A DNA stretch of 64,000 nt from CAVQZA01 sp963718355 (GCA_963718355.1 CAVQZA010000013.1:225240-289239); one strand, 5' to 3'. Positions 21,342 to 30,446 are shown, counted from the first letter of the stretch. Numbers and translations are program-made. The notes: generated from the letters alone by a model not told the origin.

Positions 21342-24119
21342 TTAGGACGCGGCGGCGACGAGACCCGGGCGGGACTTCTCCTCGCGCGGCGGCAGGCTCT
21401 CGACCGGGAGTATCCGCTCGAGGGCGCCCACGCACCGGGGGCAGAACTGGGATCCCGCCGCGCGTCGGAGCTCGGCGAGCGCCTCGGGGGCGGGCCGTGC
21501 GGCGCGGTAGATCCGCGTCGTGAGCATCGAGTCGAGCGCGTCGGCGACGTGGATGATGCGGGCGCCGAGCGGGATGTCCTCGCCCGAGAGGCCGTCCGGA
21601 TAGCCGGTGCCGTCGAAGCGCTCGTGATGATGGCGGATCGCTGGGACGGCGTCGTTGAGGAAGCCGAGGCGATCGATGATCCGTGCGCCCTCGTCGGCGT
21701 GGCGCTGCATCAGCGCCCACTCGTCCTGCGTCAGGCTCGCGGGCTTGAGGAGGATCGCATCGGGGATCGCGAGCTTGCCGATGTCGTGGAAGAGCGCCGC
21801 GTGCCCGAGGAGGTCGAGCTCGGCCTGCGAGAGCTTCAGCTCGCGGCCGATCGCGAGCGCGAGCTGCTGGACGCGGCGCGAGTGGCCGGCGGTGTAGGCG
21901 TCGCGTGCGTCGACGGTGGCCGACAGCGACTCCATCGCGGCGGTCGAGCGCTCCTTGAGCAGCCGGTTTGCCTGCTCCAGCGACACGTTCTGGGTCTGGA
22001 TCGTCTCGGCGGCCTGGCGGAGCTTCTGGGCGCTCTTCTGCGTGTGTGCGAGGTAGGCGTCTTGCGTCTTGCGCATCAGCAGCAGCGGCACCGCGAACAC
22101 GGCCAGCGCGTACAAGCCGGCCGCCCCGTAGGCGATCCCCATCACGGCGCCGACGAAGCCGTAGACGATGTAGTGAGGCATCAGCCAGGCGAAGCGCTCC
22201 TTGAAGACCGCCCACCAGCGCTCGTGGCCTTCCATCGCGACGGCGAGGCTGACGAGCGACATGTTGACCGCGAAGTACACGGCTCCAGCGGCCAGGCCGA
22301 GGATCGCGGTGGCGAGGTCGTGCCAGTGACCGGTGATGGAGGTCGCAGCCGAGAACACCGCTGCTGCGCCGAGCGAGGCGAACGTCAACGCGCCGATGTT
22401 GAAGAGCACGTTGTGCAGGGCCGAGCGACGGGCGCTCCACTCGACCACGGACGTCGTGACCGCGATCGCGAGCGCGGCGCGCGGACCGAAGAGAGCGGCG
22501 CCGGCAATCGCGCCGACGGCCGCGACCGAGATCGTCCCTTCGTCGAACTCGAGCGCGAGGGCCTGCCCGATCCCGACGAGCGCCACGATCGCGCAGAGGC
22601 CGAGAACGTCCTGGCTCTGCCCGAAGACGACGCCGAGGATGCCGGCGGCGATGCCGAGCACGCTGACGAGGCCGACGAGCACCGCGAGCCGGGGCGAGAG
22701 CGAGAGGAAGCGCGGCCCGTGCATCGCGTGCGGCCGCGGATGGCGGCGCTCCGCGTCCGGCTTGATCTCGAGCGCGGCAGGGATTGGCGCGTGGTGCTCG
22801 CCGTCCTCCGGCACCGCGACGAGGCGCGCGGTGCGCTCGGCGGGCACGAGGAGGGGCTCGGAGCTGGCCCCGAGCACGCGGTTGCGGCCCTGGAGCTTCG
22901 CGCGGTAGACCGCGAGGTCGGCCTGGTGGATCAGCTCATTCGGATCTGTCCCGTCCTTCGGGTAGCCGGCGACGCCGATCGAGACGGTGGCGCGGATCGG
23001 CTCGCTCGAAGTCTCGACGTCGAAATGCCGCTCGGCGACCGCGCGACGGATCCGCTCGGCGATCTCGAGCGCCTGCTCCGGCGGGGTCTCGGGAAGGAGG
23101 ATCGAGAACTCCTCGCCGCCGAACCGCGCCGGGATGTCGTAGTGGCGCAGCTGCGCGCGGAACACCTCGGCGATCCCCTTCAGAACCGCGTCGCCGGCGA
23201 GGTGGCCGTAGTTGTTGTTGATGTCGCGGAGCAGGTCGAGGTCGGCCATGATCAGCGACAGCGGCCGCTGGAAGCGTTCTGCACGCCCGAGCTCCTCCTG
23301 CAGCGAGAGCGCGAAGTGACGCGCGTTGAAGAGGCCGGTCTTCGGATCGACGCGCGCCTCGGCCTGCAGCGCCGGCACCGTCAGCGAGCGGTGGACGAGC
23401 AGGACGGGAGCGACGGCGAACGGTAGGAGCCACGGGTTCTCGAGCCAGAAATACGCGAACGCGACGCCGAGCGCCGCGAGCACGAGCTCGGTGGAGAGAT
23501 TCTCGACGCTGAACAGGCCGGTCTCGCGGATCGAGTGCCCGAGCGCCAGATTCAGCATCACGGCAAGGAGCGCATGGTTGATCACAACGAGGACGACGCT
23601 GGCGACCAGGCCGGCGACGGCAAGGCGGAGGTTCACGTTGGCGATTCGGCCGCTCTGCTCGACCAGCTGGGCGGCCCCCCAGGCCGCCATGATCCCGATC
23701 GTGAAGTTCGCGATGTTGAACGTCTGAAGCTGCCAGCGGAATCGGTACTTCAGCCACTCCGGAATGTGCTGCACGAGCACGAGAAGCGGGAGGAGCTGCG
23801 GCGGCAGGAGCAGCGCCGCCGGCACGAGGAAGACGATCGTCGTATGGTACGACTGGTCGCTCGGCGTTCGGACCCGGAAGACCTGCGCGAGCGCGGCCGC
23901 GGACGCGAGGACGGCGAACGCGAACCAGCTCGACGTGCCCGGCAGCCGGTCGACGAACGGCAGCGTGACCGCCAATGCGCCCGCGAACACGAGCACCATG
24001 TAGGCGCGCGCGAGCAGCGACAGACTCTTGGCCTTGCGCGGCTCGTGCATCGAGTCGGGCGGAGTGCCTGTCGTGGAGAACAGGACGTCTTCGGGAGCCG
24101 CGGTCGTCACCGCTGCCAC
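21342..24119 (-). CDS. Dual GGDEF / HD-GYP membrane protein for c-di-GMP turnover
   Basis: 925 residues, GTG start. N-terminal membrane region of about seven helices (30-250). The GGDEF domain (about 258-430) has the active motif RFGGEEF and an upstream RHYD inhibitory-site motif. A second multi-helix membrane region follows (about 475-685), with a coiled-coil stretch (KSAQKLRQAAETIQTQNVSL). The HD-GYP domain (about 715-870) has FHDIGK, HHHERFDGTGYP and VADALDSM. Both synthesis and breakdown sites look intact, so net output depends on signals at the two membrane sensors. A C-terminal CPRC pair precedes the end. An RsiG-like c-di-GMP-type protein is encoded 8 kb away. Confidence 0.9.
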   Translation of the reverse strand: MAAVTTAAPEDVLFSTTGTPPDSMHEPRKAKSLSLLARAYMVLVFAGALAVTLPFVDRLPGTSSWFAFAVLASAAALAQVFRVRTPSDQSYHTTIVFLVPAALLLPPQLLPLLVLVQHIPEWLKYRFRWQLQTFNIANFTIGIMAAWGAAQLVEQSGRIANVNLRLAVAGLVASVVLVVINHALLAVMLNLALGHSIRETGLFSVENLSTELVLAALGVAFAYFWLENPWLLPFAVAPVLLVHRSLTVPALQAEARVDPKTGLFNARHFALSLQEELGRAERFQRPLSLIMADLDLLRDINNNYGHLAGDAVLKGIAEVFRAQLRHYDIPARFGGEEFSILLPETPPEQALEIAERIRRAVAERHFDVETSSEPIRATVSIGVAGYPKDGTDPNELIHQADLAVYRAKLQGRNRVLGASSEPLLVPAERTARLVAVPEDGEHHAPIPAALEIKPDAERRHPRPHAMHGPRFLSLSPRLAVLVGLVSVLGIAAGILGVVFGQSQDVLGLCAIVALVGIGQALALEFDEGTISVAAVGAIAGAALFGPRAALAIAVTTSVVEWSARRSALHNVLFNIGALTFASLGAAAVFSAATSITGHWHDLATAILGLAAGAVYFAVNMSLVSLAVAMEGHERWWAVFKERFAWLMPHYIVYGFVGAVMGIAYGAAGLYALAVFAVPLLLMRKTQDAYLAHTQKSAQKLRQAAETIQTQNVSLEQANRLLKERSTAAMESLSATVDARDAYTAGHSRRVQQLALAIGRELKLSQAELDLLGHAALFHDIGKLAIPDAILLKPASLTQDEWALMQRHADEGARIIDRLGFLNDAVPAIRHHHERFDGTGYPDGLSGEDIPLGARIIHVADALDSMLTTRIYRAARPAPEALAELRRAAGSQFCPRCVGALERILPVESLPPREEKSRPGLVAAAS

Positions 24120-24239
24120 ACCTGGAATCGGATCAAGAACCTCATTGCTGCCTAGCCGTTCTCCTCTCTCCGCCAGAGACGGAGGTCCGCAGGAACCGAG
24201 AGCACGGTCTTCCGCCGGAAGGTACGCCTACGGGTCGGC

Positions 24240-24273
24240 GCCCGGCATCCCCCATTCGGGGAAAGTGCCGGGC
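24240..24273 (-). other. Long hairpin in the leader of the GGDEF/HD-GYP gene
   Basis: GCCCGGCA (24240-24247) pairs with TGCCGGGC (24266-24273), with an inner CCCC/GGGG stem around a 4-base loop. It lies about 120-155 bases upstream of the GTG, between the subtilase terminator and the start. It could be part of a regulatory leader; no riboswitch class was matched. Confidence 0.4.
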
Positions 24274-24302
24274 TCCGCGAAGAATCACCCGATAGGGGGA
24301 CA

Positions 24303-24322
24303 CCGGCGGATTGCTCCGCCGG
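24303..24322 (-). terminator. Hairpin terminator of the subtilase gene
   Basis: Perfect 8-bp stem CCGGCGGA/TCCGCCGG with a GCAA loop on the minus strand, 11 bases after the stop codon. No U-tract. Confidence 0.6.
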
Positions 24323-24333
24323 GCCCGCTCTTC

Positions 24334-25983
24334 CTACTCGGCCCAGCTGGCCTCCGAGGCAGTCGCCTCGGACCAACTCGCGTCCGCCCAGCTCGCCTCG
24401 GACCAGCTCGCCGCGGACCAGCTGGCCTCTGACCAGCTCGCCTCGGCCCAGCTCGCCTCCGACCAGCTCGCCTCGGCCCACGAAGCGTCAGCGTTGACCG
24501 CCTCCGACCAGCTCGCGGCACCGAAGACCTGCTGACCATTCGCCGGGTTCGCCGTGACGAACGCGTCGAGGGCCGTGTTCGGGTTCGGCGGATCGGTCAC
24601 CGCAGCAGCAGCCGCAGCATCGACCTCGCCGAGTCCGCCAGCAAGGTTCGGGTCGTTGAGCGACCGAGCCGAGAGCATGAGCGCGCCCTTGACCTGGTCA
24701 GGCGTCCAGTCGGGATGGAGCGCCAGCAGCTGCGCTGCGGCACCCGACACGACCGGGGTTGCGAACGACGTGCCGGACATCCACATGTAACCCGGAGAGA
24801 CCACGCGATCGGGCATCTGCTGCGCGATCGTCGAGTTCTCCGGCACTGGCATGATCAGCCAGCGGCCCGGAGCGCTGAGCTCCGGCTTGCGGAAGCCATC
24901 GGCAGTCGTGCCGTAGGCCGACCACGGAGCGACGGTGTCGTTCCAGGTGGCGGAGTCGCCGGCCTGGTCGAACGCGCCGACCGTGATCACGAACGGATCA
25001 TTGCCCGGTGCATAGATCGGCACCGGCCCGTTGCCCGTGCCGTGGTTGCCCACAGCCGCGACAACGACGACACCGTTGAACCAGAGCTTCTCGACCGCCT
25101 TGTCCAGCGGATCGACAGTGAAGCTCGAGGCCACGCCACCCGCGATCGAGAAGTTCGCGACGCGAATGTTGTAGGTGTCCTTGTTCTGGAGGATCCAGTC
25201 GATACCCGCGATCACGTCGCTGGTGTACGACTTGCCGTTCGCATCGGAAGTGCGCACCGAGACGAGCGGGGCCGTCGGAGCGACGCCCGGGTAGTCGGAC
25301 GAAGCGCCTGCAGCGATACCCGCCACCATCGTGCCGTGGCCCTCGGCGTCGCCGGTGGCTCCCGGGCTCGCGGACGAGAAGTTCACGCTCGCCACAACCC
25401 GGCTGCCGAAGTCGGCGGTCTTCGAGGTATCGATACCGCTGTCGACGATCGCAATCGCCGGAGGCGTGACGCCGCCGGCGGTCGTGGCATCCCAGAGCGG
25501 CGCGACGTCAGCGGTGTCCCGCCACATCTCGCTGTCCTGGTAGTCCGTCGACTGCACCTGGACATCCGGGGTGATCGCCGCGATATCCCGCACGCGGGCA
25601 AGGCGGAGGAGCAGCCTGCCGGGGATGGATGCGGAGACGCCCGAGATAACCTTGAAGCTGCGACGAACGGCGCTGCCGTTCGAACGCACGTCGGAAGCGA
25701 CCGTCGAGGAGCCCGTGGTGGAGCGACCCTGGACGATCACCTTGAAGAGCTTGTTGGGAGAGCCCTGTGCCGCCTGAAGCAGGCTCGCCGGCACAACCGC
25801 CGCCGGTGTGTTGCTGCTTCTGCCGGCGGAGGCGCCCGCCGCGAGGACGCTCGCGACCACCACGACTGAGAGCACCGCAGCGCTCTTGCCCAGCCGCATC
25901 CGTGACCGCTTGTCCGAGCCGCCTCCACGTCCCCACAAGGCGCTGGCTCGCACGTCGTTCCGATTCCCGCAATCTTGCCGCAT
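24334..25983 (-). CDS. Secreted subtilisin-like serine protease (S8) with C-terminal ASWSE repeats
   Basis: 549 residues as the longest form; ATG 25899 (MRLGKSAAVLSVV) is an alternative start. Signal peptide about 30-54. Propeptide-like region to about 140. The catalytic triad is complete: Asp in IAIVDSGID, His in GHGTMVAG, oxyanion Asn region VAAVGNHG, and Ser in GTSFATPVVSG. The last 60 residues are 12 pentapeptides of the type ASWSE/ASWAE. The protease is probably exported. The Trp-rich tail may anchor it or bind wall or nucleic-acid material; that is inference. Confidence 0.9.
   Translation of the reverse strand: MRQDCGNRNDVRASALWGRGGGSDKRSRMRLGKSAAVLSVVVVASVLAAGASAGRSSNTPAAVVPASLLQAAQGSPNKLFKVIVQGRSTTGSSTVASDVRSNGSAVRRSFKVISGVSASIPGRLLLRLARVRDIAAITPDVQVQSTDYQDSEMWRDTADVAPLWDATTAGGVTPPAIAIVDSGIDTSKTADFGSRVVASVNFSSASPGATGDAEGHGTMVAGIAAGASSDYPGVAPTAPLVSVRTSDANGKSYTSDVIAGIDWILQNKDTYNIRVANFSIAGGVASSFTVDPLDKAVEKLWFNGVVVVAAVGNHGTGNGPVPIYAPGNDPFVITVGAFDQAGDSATWNDTVAPWSAYGTTADGFRKPELSAPGRWLIMPVPENSTIAQQMPDRVVSPGYMWMSGTSFATPVVSGAAAQLLALHPDWTPDQVKGALMLSARSLNDPNLAGGLGEVDAAAAAAVTDPPNPNTALDAFVTANPANGQQVFGAASWSEAVNADASWAEASWSEASWAEASWSEASWSAASWSEASWADASWSEATASEASWAE
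24337..24516 (-). repeat. 15-bp coding tandem repeat (12 units)
   Basis: Encodes ASW(S/A)(E/A/D) units at the C terminus of the subtilase. Two units (AVNAD, ATASE) have lost the Trp. The repeat is visible at DNA level as recurring CTCGGACCAGCTCGC-like blocks on the plus strand. Confidence 0.9.
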
Positions 25984-26105
25984 ATGTCCCGCTTTCTCCC
26001 TTTAGCGAGCGCCTTGTGCGCCCGCCAGCCGCATTGCTCGTGCCATAGAACTGGGCAGAACCTAGATCGCACCAGGGGTGGAGGCCTCCCCCGTCCGGGG
26101 TAGCG

Positions 26106-26115
26106 ACTTGCAAGT
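26106..26115. promoter_or_regulatory. Palindrome ACTTGCAAGT between divergent genes
   Basis: Perfect 10-bp palindrome between the subtilase and murT genes, 26 bases upstream of a TACCCT hexamer (26142-26147) that lies 7 bases before the likely murT start. Operator function is a guess. Confidence 0.35.
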
Positions 26116-26154
26116 TCCCTCGTTCGAGTGACCCCGGCAGATACCCTCGCCGGT

Positions 26155-27537
26155 GTGCGCCCCCCGGTCCCGCTCTCGGTCGAGACCGCCGCGGCCCGTA
26201 CTGCCGGCCGCCTCTCGCGGCTCGCCGGGCGCGGCGGAGGAACGACGCTGCCCGGAAAGCTGCTCTGGAAGCTCGATCCCGGCGCCGTCGACCGGCTCGG
26301 GAAGCGGCTTTCGCAGGGCTCCGCGCTGGTCTCGGCGACGAACGGGAAGACCACGACTGCGGCGATGGCACGCGCCATACTGGCGCCGCGCGCGCGGCTG
26401 GCGCACAACGATTCGGGTGCGAACCTCGTTTCCGGGGTCGCCTCGGCGCTGCTCGCGGCGGACGGGGCCGAGCTAGGCCTGTTCGAGGTCGACGAGGCTG
26501 CTCTGCCGGAGGTCGCGAGGCGCCTGTGGCCGCGGGTGGTCTGCCTCGGGAACCTGTTCCGCGACCAGCTCGACCGCTACGGCGAGCTCGAGCACGTGGC
26601 GGAGGGCTGGCGCGAGGTCGTTGGCGGGCTCGACGCGTCGGCCACGCTGGTCGTCAACGCCGACGATCCGCTCGTGGCGGAGCTCGCGCGCGGGCGCGAG
26701 GGCGCGGTGCGCTTCGGGCTCGACGACCCGCGGCACGCGAGGCCGGCGCTCCAGCACGCCGCCGACTCGAAGTACTGCGTCGTCTGCGGCCATCCGTATG
26801 ACTACGAGGCGGCCTACGTCGGCCATCTCGGCGACTATCGCTGCCCGAACTGCGGGCACGCGCGGCCCTCGCTCGACGTTGCGGCGCGGAACCTCGAGCT
26901 GCGGGGGCTTCAGGGAGCCTCTTTCGACCTCGTCACGCCCGCCGGGAAGCGCCGGATCGAGCTCGCTCTGCCAGGGCTCTACAACGTTTACAACGCAGTT
27001 GCGGCCGCCTCGCTCGCCGGAGCGCTCGGCGCCTCGCTCGACGAGATCTCGGCCGGTCTCGCCAGCTTCGACGCCGCGTTCGGGCGGTTCGAGCGGATTG
27101 CGGTCGCCGACGGGCGCAGCGTTCTGTTCCTCCTGATCAAGAACCCCGCCGGGGCGAACGAGGCGATCCGGACGCTCGTCGACGGCGGCGGCCCGGCCAC
27201 GGCGCTGGTCGCGCTGAACGACGGGATCGCCGACGGGCGCGACGTCTCGTGGATCTGGGACGTCGACTTCGAGCCGCTCGCCGCCGGGCTCCAGCACCTC
27301 GTCGCGAGCGGCGACCGCGCGGCCGAGCTCGGACTCCGGTTCAAGTACGGCGGGCTCGACGAGTCGGCGCTCGAGGTCGTGCCCGACCTCGAGGAGGCGC
27401 TCGACCGAGGCCTCGCGCTCACCCCGCTCGGCGGCGAGCTCGTCATCCTCCCCACCTACACCGCGATGCTCGCGCTGCGGCGGATCGTAGTCGGGCGGGG
27501 CTATGCGCAGAACTACTGGGAGAAGGCGCCCGCGTGA
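26155..27537 (+). CDS. murT: Lipid II isoglutaminyl synthase, MurT subunit
   Basis: 460 residues from GTG 26155 (GTG 26128 would add nine). With GatD it amidates the D-Glu of lipid II to D-isoglutamine. It has the Mur-ligase P-loop SATNGKTTTAAM, NDSGANLVSG, EVDEAALPEV and LFRDQLDRYGE, and the MurT-type zinc ribbon CVVCG ... CPNCG in the middle (about residue 208-236). The C-terminal domain contains ALNDGIADGRDVSWIWDVDF, typical of MurT. TACCCT 7 bases before this GTG suggests a leaderless start. Overlaps gatD by 4 bases. Confidence 0.93.
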   Translation: MRPPVPLSVETAAARTAGRLSRLAGRGGGTTLPGKLLWKLDPGAVDRLGKRLSQGSALVSATNGKTTTAAMARAILAPRARLAHNDSGANLVSGVASALLAADGAELGLFEVDEAALPEVARRLWPRVVCLGNLFRDQLDRYGELEHVAEGWREVVGGLDASATLVVNADDPLVAELARGREGAVRFGLDDPRHARPALQHAADSKYCVVCGHPYDYEAAYVGHLGDYRCPNCGHARPSLDVAARNLELRGLQGASFDLVTPAGKRRIELALPGLYNVYNAVAAASLAGALGASLDEISAGLASFDAAFGRFERIAVADGRSVLFLLIKNPAGANEAIRTLVDGGGPATALVALNDGIADGRDVSWIWDVDFEPLAAGLQHLVASGDRAAELGLRFKYGGLDESALEVVPDLEEALDRGLALTPLGGELVILPTYTAMLALRRIVVGRGYAQNYWEKAPA

Positions 27538-28256
27538 GGCTCGTCGTTGGCCATCTCTATCCGGAGTACCTGAACATCTACGCGGATCGCGGCAACATCG
27601 CGGTTCTCAGGCAACGTGCGGCGTGGCGCGGGCACGAGCTCGAGGTGCGCGCGATCGGGCTCGGCGACCGGATCGAGCCGGGCGAGTGCACGCTGTACTA
27701 CATCGGCGGCGGCCAGGATCGCGAGCAGGCGCTGATCGCCGCGGATCTGGCGGCGAAGGGCGATGCACTCGCGACCGAGGTCGACCGGGGCGCCGCGCTG
27801 CTCGCGGTGTGCGGCGGCTACCAGCTACTCGGGCGCGGCTATCGCGACGTGCAGGGCCGCTGGCTCGAGGGCGCAGGGCTCTTCCCGCTGGAGACCGTCG
27901 CCGGCGAGCGGCGGATGATCGGAGATGTGCTGCTGGAGTGCGAGCTCGAGCCCGGCGAGCCGCGCACGGTGGCCGGCTTCGAGAACCACGCGGGTAGGAC
28001 GCTGCTCGATCCCGGAGCCGTCCCGTTCGGACGCGTGCTTGCGGGATACGGAAACGACGGCGAGAGCGGCTTCGAGGGCTGCCGCGTCGGGCATGCACTC
28101 GGGACGTATCTGCACGGGCCGCTCCTGCCGCGGAACCCCTGGCTCGCCGACTGGCTGCTCGGCCAGGCGCTGGGGGTCGAGCTTGCGCCGCTCGCCGACG
28201 AGCTCGAGGCCGAGGCGCACTCGGTTTCGGCCGCGCGTGCCCGCGGGCGTCGCTAG
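27534..28256 (+). CDS. gatD: Lipid II isoglutaminyl synthase, glutaminase subunit GatD
   Basis: 240 residues, GTG start in a GTGA overlap with murT. It hydrolyses glutamine and passes ammonia to MurT. It has LYPEYLNIYADRGNI at the N terminus, the nucleophile in LAVCGGYQLLG, GFENHAGRT, and the catalytic His in GTYLHGPLLPRNP. Length is normal. The stop overlaps the convergent Nudix gene by 4 bases. The pair implies amidated peptidoglycan as in other Gram-positive-type actinobacteria. Confidence 0.93.
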   Translation: MRLVVGHLYPEYLNIYADRGNIAVLRQRAAWRGHELEVRAIGLGDRIEPGECTLYYIGGGQDREQALIAADLAAKGDALATEVDRGAALLAVCGGYQLLGRGYRDVQGRWLEGAGLFPLETVAGERRMIGDVLLECELEPGEPRTVAGFENHAGRTLLDPGAVPFGRVLAGYGNDGESGFEGCRVGHALGTYLHGPLLPRNPWLADWLLGQALGVELAPLADELEAEAHSVSAARARGRR

Positions 28257-28720
28257 GGCACCCAGAGCGCGCCGAGGTACACCGCGGGGTCGCCCGGGCG
28301 CCAGCGCTGGAGGAAGCGCTGGATCGGCGGGTGCATCACCACGCCGTCGAGCTCCTCGAGGGTGAACAGCCGGTGCCCGCGCACGGCGTCGTCCTGGGAC
28401 ACGACGGCCTCGAGTGAGAGATCGCTGAAGTCGCTCGCGAAGATGATGTGCACGACGTGCTTGGCCGAGAAGCTCCGCCGCGGCGCGATCGAGTCGACGA
28501 GCGCCACCGGCCCCTCGAACGGGATCTCCTCGTCAGGCCCGAGCACGCCCAGCTCTTCGCGCAGCTCGCGGACGAGCGCCTCGACCAGGCTCTCCCCCGC
28601 CTTGACGCCGCCGCCGGGCAGGAGCCAGTACTCCTTGCCGGGCTTCTCCTGGCGGATCAGCAGGATCCGGTCGCGCCAGCGCACGACCGCCGAGACGCGG
28701 ATCCTGGGCTCGAGCGCCAT
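28253..28720 (-). CDS. Nudix hydrolase
   Basis: 155 residues from ATG 28720, in an ATGA overlap with dut. The Nudix box is complete: GGGVKAGESLVEALVREL then REELGVL (about residues 36-60), preceded by LIRQEKPGKEYWLLPGG. Nudix enzymes cleave nucleoside diphosphates linked to another group. The substrate is not predictable, though ADP-ribose or oxidised nucleotides are common for this size, and the neighbour dut supports nucleotide housekeeping. Confidence 0.88.
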   Translation of the reverse strand: MALEPRIRVSAVVRWRDRILLIRQEKPGKEYWLLPGGGVKAGESLVEALVRELREELGVLGPDEEIPFEGPVALVDSIAPRRSFSAKHVVHIIFASDFSDLSLEAVVSQDDAVRGHRLFTLEELDGVVMHPPIQRFLQRWRPGDPAVYLGALWVP

Positions 28721-29154
28721 CAGGCGTTCGACGACCCGAAGCCGCGGACGCCCCGCTCGCTCTCGGGGAGCTCGTCGACCTCGCGCAGCAGCGGCGGCTC
28801 GTACGGCATCACCACGAGCTGCGCGATCCGCATCCCGGGCTCGACCGTGAACCGCTCGACGAGGTCGGTGTTCAGCAGCACGATGCGGATCTCGCCGCGA
28901 TACCCCGAATCGACGAGGCCCGGCGCGTTGACGATCGTGATTCCGTGGCGCGACGCGAGGCCGGAGCGCGGCTGGACAAAGCCCGCATAGCCTTCCGGGA
29001 TGGCGATCGCGAGCCCGGTGCCGACCGTTGCGCGCTCGCCCGGGCCGAGCTCGACGCGCTCGCACGAAGCGAGGTCGAGACCCGCGTCGCCCGCATAGGC
29101 CTGCTCGGGCAGCACCGCATCGTCGTGGAGGCGCTGGATCGGCAGCTCGATCAC
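28720..29154 (-). CDS. dut: dUTP diphosphatase
   Basis: 144 residues from GTG 29154 (MIELPIQRLHDDA). All five trimeric-dUTPase motifs are visible: AGDAGLDL, PRSGLASRHGI, APGLVDSGYRGEI, RIAQLVVMP, and the C-terminal ESERGVRGFGSS (usual form RGxxGFGSTG). It hydrolyses dUTP to dUMP and pyrophosphate. Overlaps hflX and the Nudix gene by a few bases on each side, so the three are probably one transcript. Confidence 0.95.
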   Translation of the reverse strand: MIELPIQRLHDDAVLPEQAYAGDAGLDLASCERVELGPGERATVGTGLAIAIPEGYAGFVQPRSGLASRHGITIVNAPGLVDSGYRGEIRIVLLNTDLVERFTVEPGMRIAQLVVMPYEPPLLREVDELPESERGVRGFGSSNA

Positions 29155-30446
29155 GGCTTGGCGTAGGCCTCCGCGACGAGGAACGGAGCGAAGCGGCGCA
29201 GCTCGCGGCGCGGCAGCCTGGCCTTGATGTAGACGCCCTCCTCGGTGTCGACGCGCTCGTCGATCGGCGCGCCCAGCGCGTACAGCTCCGCGAGCTTGCC
29301 GCCCTCGGTATGCGGGAGGAAGAGGCGCACCTCCTCGAAGCGGTCGGCGAAGCGTTCGGCGAGGCGCGCACGGAGCTCGTCCAGTCCCTCGCCGCCGAGC
29401 GCCGAGACCTGCACCGCGCCGGGGAAGCGGTTGCCGAGCCGCCGGCGGCGGAGCGCGTCGACGCGATCGACCTTGTTGAGGACGATCTCGACGGGAAGCT
29501 CGTCGGCAGCGATGTCGTGCAGCACCGCTTGCACCGCAGCGACCTGCTCCTCGAGGCGATCGTCCGGCGCCGACGCGTCGACGACGTGCAGGACGAGATC
29601 TGCGACGAGAGTCTCCTCGAGCGTCGCCGCGAAGCCCTCCACGAGCTGTGTGGGCAGCCGGCGGACGAAACCGACGGTGTCGGTGACGAGGTAGCGGCGC
29701 CCGTCGTACTCGAACCCGCGCGTCGTCGGATCGAGCGTCTCGAAGAGGCGGTTGTCGACCGACGCGTCGGCTCCGGTGAGCGCGTTCAGAAGCGTCGACT
29801 TGCCGACGTTCGTGTAGCCGGCGAGCGCGACCGTCGGCACCTGCGTACGCTGCCTCTCCCGCCGCCGGATCCCGCGCTGGTTGCGCACCTCCTCGAGCCG
29901 TCGCTTCAGGAGCGAGACGCGGCGGCGGGCGACGCGGCGATCCGACTCGAGCTGCGTCTCGCCGGGGCCTCTGGTGCCGACGCCGCCGCCGAGGCGCTCG
30001 AGGTGCTGCCACATCCCGCGCATCCGCGGCAGGTTGTACTCGAGCTGCGCCAGCTCGACCTGGAGCTTGCCTTCGGCACTCTTCGCGTGCTGGGCAAAGA
30101 TGTCGAGGATCAGCTGCGTGCGGTCGACCACTCGTGCCTCGAGCGCGTTCTCGAGCAGCCGCTGCTGGGTCGGGTCGAGCTCGTCGTCGACGATCAGCAC
30201 CTCGGCCTCCGAGAGCTTGTAGGCCTCCTTCAGCTCCTCTAGCTTGCCCTTGCCGACGTAGGTGCGGCGGTCGGGCCGGTCGCGATGCTGGACGAGCTGG
30301 CCGCCCGGCTCGACCCCGGCCGTGCGGATCAGCTCATGGAGCTCGTCCAGCTCGTCGTCTTCGTCCACTCCCTGCGCGAGCACGGCAAGCACGAACCCGC
30401 GCTCGGGCTCGCTGCCCGGCGTGGGATCCGGTCTGCGTTGCGTCAC
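29151..30446 (-). CDS. hflX: Ribosome-associated GTPase HflX
   Basis: 431 residues from GTG 30446; a TTG at 30467 gives a longer form that would overlap the divergent dapE start. Its N-terminal domain has YVGKGKLEELK and FAQHAKSAEGKLQVELAQLE, then RGPGETQLESDRR, and the GTPase domain has P-loop GYTNVGKSTLLNAL, DPTTRGFEY, DTVGFVRRLPTQLV and NKVDRVD. HflX dissociates stalled ribosomes in family members studied. AATAAT six bases before the GTG would give a leaderless mRNA. Confidence 0.93.
   Translation of the reverse strand: MTQRRPDPTPGSEPERGFVLAVLAQGVDEDDELDELHELIRTAGVEPGGQLVQHRDRPDRRTYVGKGKLEELKEAYKLSEAEVLIVDDELDPTQQRLLENALEARVVDRTQLILDIFAQHAKSAEGKLQVELAQLEYNLPRMRGMWQHLERLGGGVGTRGPGETQLESDRRVARRRVSLLKRRLEEVRNQRGIRRRERQRTQVPTVALAGYTNVGKSTLLNALTGADASVDNRLFETLDPTTRGFEYDGRRYLVTDTVGFVRRLPTQLVEGFAATLEETLVADLVLHVVDASAPDDRLEEQVAAVQAVLHDIAADELPVEIVLNKVDRVDALRRRRLGNRFPGAVQVSALGGEGLDELRARLAERFADRFEEVRLFLPHTEGGKLAELYALGAPIDERVDTEEGVYIKARLPRRELRRFAPFLVAEAYAKP

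Noticed and set aside
24120..24333. A ydaO-type (c-di-AMP) or GEMM (c-di-GMP) riboswitch before the GGDEF/HD-GYP gene
   Set aside because: CGGGTGATTC and CCGTAGGCG resemble parts of ydaO, but the required 5' half is absent, and the GEMM core blocks are not present.
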